From assembly GCA_028697875.1 (NCBI GenBank), contig JAQVEQ010000089.1, positions 1 through 11,614 of the forward strand: a DNA stretch of 11,614 bases, read 5' to 3'. Shown piece after piece: positions 7,872-11,614 of this stretch. The translations under genes were made by a program, and so were the position numbers. How positions within the stretch are numbered: position 1 is the first letter of the stretch; every line of letters starts with the position of its first letter. The notes under the pieces are model-generated. The model was not told the origin of the DNA. It saw nothing but the letters and a program-made list of their open reading frames with translations, and did no database searches. The DNA is from Novosphingobium sp. GTDB taxonomy: Bacteria; Pseudomonadota; Alphaproteobacteria; Sphingomonadales; Sphingomonadaceae.

Positions 7872-8984
7872 ATGCGGGAATGGGTCAGCCATAGTTTCGA
7901 GGAAAGTGACGAAGGCGAGGTGAGCCTCGTGCTCGCAGGCCGTCTCGTGATCGCTTCGGCGGGTCCGCTCGACGATGAATTGCGGGCACTGGACCGTGCC
8001 GTCGACCGGGTCGACATCGCGCAGGTCGGCGACATCGACACGGTCGGCGCGTGGCTCGTGTGGCGCCTCGCGCGCGATCACGGCGCGGCCATTACTGGGG
8101 CCAGCGATACCGCGCAGCGCCTGATCGAGGCGGTCCGTTCCAGCGCCAGTACCGCCGAGATCGCCCCGCCGCGCCTGCCCGTGTTCGAACGGGTGCCCGA
8201 AGTGGTCGGCCTCGCCGTCACCAACTGGGGGCAGGGGCTGGTCCAGCTGGTCGGTTTCTTCGGTGCGATCCTGATCTCCTTCTGGGGGATCGTGCGCCGC
8301 CCGGCGCGCTTTCCGATGAAGGCGCTGGTCCGCCAGCTCGAACTGGTCGGGGTCAATTCGCTCGGCATCATCGGACTGATGAGTTTCCTCATCGGTATCG
8401 TCATTGCCCAGCAGGGCGCGGTGCAGCTGCGCCAGTTCGGGGCGGAGATTTACACGATCAACCTCACCGGCCGGATCACCTTGCGCGAACTGGGCGTGCT
8501 GATGACCTCGATCATGGTCGCGGGCCGGTCCGGCTCGGCCTTCGCCGCGCAATTGGGCACGATGAAGCTGACCGAGGAAGTGGACGCGATGCGCACGATC
8601 GGCGTCTCCCCGATCGAAGTGCTGGTCATCCCGCGCATTCTCGCCGCCGTGCTGATGATGCCGCTGCTGGGCTTCTTTTCGGCCGTGCTCGGGATCATCG
8701 GCGGCGCTTTCATCGCCGACCTCGCGCTCGATATCCCGTTCTTCACCTTCCTCACCCGCATCCAGGAAGTGGTGCCGCTGCACGACGTGTGGGTCGGGCT
8801 GGTCAAGGCGCCGGTATTCGGGATGATCGTCGGTGTCGCCGGCTGCTACCAGGGGATGCAGGTCAAGGCCAATGCCGAGGAAGTCGGCCTGCGCACCACC
8901 ATGGCGGTGGTCCAGGCGATCTTCATGGTGATCGTGCTCGACGCGTTCTTCGCCGTGTTCTTCACCGAAGTGGGGTGGGACTGA
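7872..8984 (+). CDS. mlaE: MlaE-type phospholipid ABC transporter permease with fused N-terminal STAS domain
   Basis: With the ATG at 7872 this is 370 residues, about 110 longer than E. coli MlaE. A TTG at 7836 would add 12 residues but has no ribosome binding site. Residues about 5-95 form a STAS-like domain: VSLVLAGRLVIASAGPL begins the fold, and GDIDTVGAWLVWRL (53-66) matches the Asp-Thr-x-Gly segment of MlaB-type STAS proteins. The MlaE permease domain (about 110-370) has membrane helices near 121-141, 160-183, 204-225, 246-272, 274-295 and 340-365, with family motifs GRSGSAFAAQLGTM (218-231), EEVDAMRTIGVSP (235-247) and GCYQGMQV (324-331). The protein sits in the inner membrane and, with MlaF and MlaD, moves phospholipids between inner and outer membranes. 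It is the first of four tightly spaced genes; the next begins two bases after its stop. Confidence 0.93.
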   Translation: MREWVSHSFEESDEGEVSLVLAGRLVIASAGPLDDELRALDRAVDRVDIAQVGDIDTVGAWLVWRLARDHGAAITGASDTAQRLIEAVRSSASTAEIAPPRLPVFERVPEVVGLAVTNWGQGLVQLVGFFGAILISFWGIVRRPARFPMKALVRQLELVGVNSLGIIGLMSFLIGIVIAQQGAVQLRQFGAEIYTINLTGRITLRELGVLMTSIMVAGRSGSAFAAQLGTMKLTEEVDAMRTIGVSPIEVLVIPRILAAVLMMPLLGFFSAVLGIIGGAFIADLALDIPFFTFLTRIQEVVPLHDVWVGLVKAPVFGMIVGVAGCYQGMQVKANAEEVGLRTTMAVVQAIFMVIVLDAFFAVFFTEVGWD

Positions 8985-8986
8985 GC

Positions 8987-9859
8987 ATGGCCGCGGACCT
9001 GCACACCGACGAGGCGATGGACGTCTCGCTCATGGGCGAGGAGCGTTTCGCCGGCGATTACGCGATCGTGGTGGACGGGCTCACCAACCGCTTCGGCGAC
9101 CAGACGGTGCACGAAAACCTCTCGCTCAAGGTCCGGCGGGGGGAGATTCTCGGCGTCGTCGGCGGATCGGGTACGGGCAAGTCGGTGCTGATGCGCTCGA
9201 TCATCGGACTCCAGCACCCGGCCGAAGGCCATATCGAAGTGCTCGGCCATTCGATGACAGATGTCGACCCGGACGCGCAGATCGGCGTGCGTTCGCGCTG
9301 GGGCGTGCTGTTCCAGGGCGGGGCGCTGTTTTCCACTCTGACAGTGGGGGAAAACGTCGAGGTTCCGTTGCGCCAGTTCTATCCCGAAATCAGGGACGAA
9401 CTGCGCCACGAGATCGCCCGCTACAAAGTGCGCCTTTCCGGCCTGCCCGAGGAAGCGACCAGCAAGTATCCGTCCGAACTGTCCGGCGGGATGAGGAAAC
9501 GCGCGGGCCTTGCCCGGGCGCTGGCGCTCGACCCGGAACTGATGTTCCTGGACGAGCCGACCGCCGGGCTCGACCCGATCGCCGCCGCCGCTTTCGATCG
9601 CACGACGCGCGTGCTGGCCGATACGCTGGGGCTGACAGTGTTCCTCATCACGCACGATCTCGATACATTGTACGAGATCTGCGACCGGGTGGCGGTGCTG
9701 GCCGACGGGCAAGTGATCGCGGTCGGGAGCATTCCGGAACTGCTGGCCACGGATCACCCCTGGATACAGGAATACTTCAACGGGCCGCGCGGCCGGGCCG
9801 CCAAGGCAAGCCACGAAAGGGCGAAGACCATGGACACGGCGGGAAAATCGGGGAATTAG
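8987..9859 (+). CDS. mlaF: MlaF-type ABC transporter ATP-binding protein
   Basis: A 290-residue cytoplasmic ATPase. Walker A GGSGTGKS is at 59-66, the Q-loop at Q110 in VLFQGGALF, the ABC signature LSGGMRKRAGLARAL at 165-179 (the Met-Arg-Lys-Arg form is characteristic of Mla/MCE-type ATPases), Walker B LMFLDE at 185-190, the D-loop GLDP at 194-197 and the H-loop His at 223. It powers the MlaE-type permease encoded just upstream. The first 25 residues precede the usual ABC fold. ATG 8987 is preferred because it follows the previous stop by two bases, but M11 (9017) and M16 (9032) are in-frame alternatives. The C-terminal tail (about 266-290) is basic and extends beyond the typical fold. Confidence 0.95.
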   Translation: MAADLHTDEAMDVSLMGEERFAGDYAIVVDGLTNRFGDQTVHENLSLKVRRGEILGVVGGSGTGKSVLMRSIIGLQHPAEGHIEVLGHSMTDVDPDAQIGVRSRWGVLFQGGALFSTLTVGENVEVPLRQFYPEIRDELRHEIARYKVRLSGLPEEATSKYPSELSGGMRKRAGLARALALDPELMFLDEPTAGLDPIAAAAFDRTTRVLADTLGLTVFLITHDLDTLYEICDRVAVLADGQVIAVGSIPELLATDHPWIQEYFNGPRGRAAKASHERAKTMDTAGKSGN

Positions 9860-9868
9860 GGGCCGGGG

Positions 9869-10807
9869 ATGGAAACACGCGCCAATCATGTCTGGGTCGG
9901 GGCCATCACGCTGGTGCTCATGGCGGCACTGGCGGCCTTCATCATCTGGATCGCCCGCGTCAACGCCGGCGAGCAGCACGAGTACGACATCTTCTTCAAA
10001 CAATCGGTCGACGGCCTGGCCAAGGGCTCCGAAGTGACGTTCTCCGGCGTCCCGGCCGGCCAGGTCAAATCGATCGAGTTGTGGCCGAAGGACCCGGAAT
10101 TCGTCCGCGTGCGCATCACGCTCGACGACAAGATTCCGATCCTGCAAGGCACGACCGCGACCGTGCAGGGCAGCTTTACCGGGGTGTCGAAGATCCAGCT
10201 CGACGGGGCAGTGCGCGGTGCGCCGCCGATCACGGAGCCGGGACCGGAAGGCGTGCCGGTCATTCCGACCAAGCCGGGCGGGCTGGGTGAAATCCTTTCC
10301 AACGCCCCGCTGCTGCTCGAACGGCTGGCCACTCTGACCGAGCGGATGACCGTGATGCTGGGCGACGACAACCAGAAGTCGATCAAGGGCATCCTGGCCA
10401 ATACCAACCGGCTGACCGGCAATCTCGCCGACGCTTCGCCGCAGATCGAACGCGTGCTGGCCGAAATGCAGGCGACTCTGCGCCAGGCGAATTTCAGCCT
10501 CGCCGCCTTCGAAAAGACGATGAATTCGACCGACAGGCTGTTGAACGAAGACGGCAATTCGCTCGCCAACCAGATGCGCAAGACGATGGCCTCGGTGCAG
10601 AAGGCTTCGGACGAGCTGGAAGCGACCCTGCACGACGCGCGCCCGGCCGCGCAGCAGCTGTCGCAAAGCACGCTGCCCGCCGCGGAGGCGACCCTGCGCG
10701 ACTTGCGGGCGACCAGCCGGGCCTTGCGCAACATGACCGAAAGCATCGAGAGCGGCGGCGTGGGCGCTGCTCTCAAGGGGCAGCAGTTGCCGGATTACAA
10801 GCCATGA
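9869..10807 (+). CDS. mlaD: MlaD-type MCE-domain substrate-binding protein
   Basis: A 312-residue protein anchored in the inner membrane by one N-terminal helix (about 9-30, WVGAITLVLMAALAAFIIWIA) with the rest in the periplasm. A single MCE domain spans about 38-115: YDIFFKQSVDGLAKGSEVTFSG, then GVPAGQVKSIEL, and TATVQGSFTGVSKIQLDG. MCE proteins form hexameric rings that carry lipids away from the permease. Beyond the ring lies a long, mostly helical extension (about 140-300) with repeated Leu/Ala spacing, absent from the 183-residue E. coli MlaD but usual in MCE systems that pair with an auxiliary lipoprotein. The ATG at 9869 follows mlaF by nine bases; its last codons overlap the lipoprotein ATG by four bases. 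Confidence 0.93.
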   Translation: METRANHVWVGAITLVLMAALAAFIIWIARVNAGEQHEYDIFFKQSVDGLAKGSEVTFSGVPAGQVKSIELWPKDPEFVRVRITLDDKIPILQGTTATVQGSFTGVSKIQLDGAVRGAPPITEPGPEGVPVIPTKPGGLGEILSNAPLLLERLATLTERMTVMLGDDNQKSIKGILANTNRLTGNLADASPQIERVLAEMQATLRQANFSLAAFEKTMNSTDRLLNEDGNSLANQMRKTMASVQKASDELEATLHDARPAAQQLSQSTLPAAEATLRDLRATSRALRNMTESIESGGVGAALKGQQLPDYKP

Positions 10808-11430
10808 ACGGGGAATGGGCCATGACCGCGAAAGACCGCGCCAGGCGGAACGGGATTTTCGGCGCGGCGGCGCTTGCATTGCTGCTCGCCCTGCCGGGCT
10901 GCGTCAGCCTCGGGGGCAAGGTGCCCGACCAGCTCATGACCCTGACGCCGGATGCGTCCGCCGGTGCCGGGACATCGGCAAGCGGGACGCTGGCCGATGC
11001 GATCGCCGTGCTCGATCCGGGCACCCCGCGTGAGCTGGATGTCCAGCGGGTCCCGGTGCAGGTGAACGATACCGAGATCGCCTATCTCAAGGACGCGACC
11101 TGGGTCGAAAAGCCCGCGCGGCTGTTCCGCAACCTCCTGTCGGAAACGATCCAGGCGGGCGGGACGCGGCTGGTGCTGGGCGGGGCGGACGAACGATATG
11201 CCGCGGCAACCAAGCTGACCGGGCAATTGCTGACCATGGGCTATGACGCCCGCACGCAATCGGTGGTCGTGCGTTACGATGCGGTGCTGGCCAGCCCCGG
11301 CGGCAAGATCGCCACGCGCCGCTTCGAAAGCGTGGTCGCGAATGTCAGGCCCAAGGCGAAATATGTCGGCCCGGCGCTGAACGAGGCGGCCAACGGCGTC
11401 GCCGCGCAAGTCGCGCAATGGGTCAAGTGA
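10804..11430 (+). CDS. ABC-type transport auxiliary lipoprotein (PqiC-like, ABC_trans_aux family)
   Basis: A probable outer-membrane lipoprotein of 208 residues from the ATG at 10804, or 202 from the ATG at 10822. The first overlaps the mlaD stop as ATGA. The second has a better GGGGA spaced seven bases upstream and gives a cleaner signal sequence, MTAKDRARRNGIFGAAALAL. The hydrophobic core ends in LALPGC, with the lipidated Cys at residue 33 (27 from the second start); Pro at the -2 position is unusual for a lipobox. The mature part contains LDVQRVPVQVNDTEIAY and WVEKPARLFRNLLSETI, the pattern of the PqiC/ABC_trans_aux family. It probably links the MCE protein to the outer membrane in place of a periplasmic MlaC shuttle. 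It is the last gene of the operon. Confidence 0.87.
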   Translation: MNGEWAMTAKDRARRNGIFGAAALALLLALPGCVSLGGKVPDQLMTLTPDASAGAGTSASGTLADAIAVLDPGTPRELDVQRVPVQVNDTEIAYLKDATWVEKPARLFRNLLSETIQAGGTRLVLGGADERYAAATKLTGQLLTMGYDARTQSVVVRYDAVLASPGGKIATRRFESVVANVRPKAKYVGPALNEAANGVAAQVAQWVK

Positions 11431-11468
11431 GGCGCGGCACCCCAGGCGTTCGCACGTGAGGCGGAATC

Positions 11469-11482
11469 GCGCGGCGGCGCGC
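11469..11482. terminator. Short GC hairpin between the operon end and the convergent last gene
   Basis: GCGCG (11469-11473) pairs with CGCGC (11478-11482) around GCGG, in the 81-base gap between converging genes. There is no T-tract. It is a possible weak terminator; GC-rich DNA gives such stems by chance. Confidence 0.2.
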
Positions 11483-11511
11483 AAGACACGGCCAACGAAG
11501 GACCCCGCAGG

Positions 11512-11614
11512 CTAGCCGCCGATCGCCGCGATCGTTTCCGCCAGCCAGCGGCGCGGTTCGGCGTGGTCCCGGATATCGCAGACGAATTCCTGCCCCCCGG
11601 CCGAGCTGTCGAAT
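11512..11614 (-). CDS. C-terminal fragment of an unidentified protein, partial
   Basis: On the minus strand a frame enters at base 11613 and is open for 33 codons to a TAG at 11514-11512. Third codon positions are almost all G or C (about 29 of 33), as in the real genes of this window, which argues for coding. The visible residues include GGQEFVCDIRDHAEPRRWLA and a final helix ETIAAIGG. I do not recognise the family from so little; a small globular C-terminus with an amphipathic end helix is all that can be said. It converges on the mla-type operon. Confidence 0.55.
   Translation of the reverse strand, partial: FDSSAGGQEFVCDIRDHAEPRRWLAETIAAIGG

Noticed and set aside
8846..10879. A 677-codon open frame on the minus strand opposite mlaF and mlaD
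   Set aside because: Same reason: mlaF and mlaD on the other strand carry full sets of family motifs, and this frame carries none.

Overview
This is a high-GC stretch of ordinary chromosome from an alphaproteobacterium, most likely Sphingomonadales (Sphingomonas/Novosphingobium/Erythrobacter type). The placement is inference. It rests on the strong GC3 codon use, on a TauE-type exporter paired with an alphaproteobacterial TIGR02186-type protein, on a STAS-MlaE/MlaF/MlaD/lipoprotein operon, and on an intergenic repeat (core TTCGACAAGCTCAGG) that I remember as frequent in sphingomonad genomes. I see no IS element, integrase, CRISPR array, rRNA or tRNA, and no sign of recent transfer.

Layout. 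Positions 1-349 (+) hold the end of an outer-membrane beta-barrel protein. Positions 399-2062 (+) hold two overlapping genes: a two-repeat TauE/SafE membrane exporter and a TIGR02186-type single-pass periplasmic-facing protein. Positions 2162-3937 (+) encode a HerA/DUF87-type hexameric ATPase without a neighbouring NurA nuclease. It converges on queE (4035-4769, -), the radical-SAM enzyme of the 7-deazaguanine (queuosine) pathway. A 306-base gap (4770-5075) separates queE from valS (5076-7778, -). That gap holds a REP-like hairpin right behind valS, a terminator-like hairpin, and a striking cluster of TTGACA/TGTCAA hexamers in front of queE.

Divergently from valS, 7872-11430 (+) is a compact operon for a retrograde/anterograde phospholipid transporter of the Mla type. 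It encodes a permease with a fused N-terminal STAS domain, an ATPase, an MCE-domain substrate-binding protein and a PqiC-like auxiliary lipoprotein. The genes are spaced +2, +9 and -4 bases. The permease carries its own MlaB-like domain, and a lipoprotein takes the place of a periplasmic MlaC, so the four genes can form a complete envelope-spanning device. The last 100 bases hold the C-terminus of an unidentified gene on the minus strand.

I found no convincing new multi-gene system. The items most worth following are the hexamer cluster upstream of queE, the STAS-MlaE fusion, the functionally uncharacterised TauE/TIGR02186 pair and the orphan HerA ATPase.
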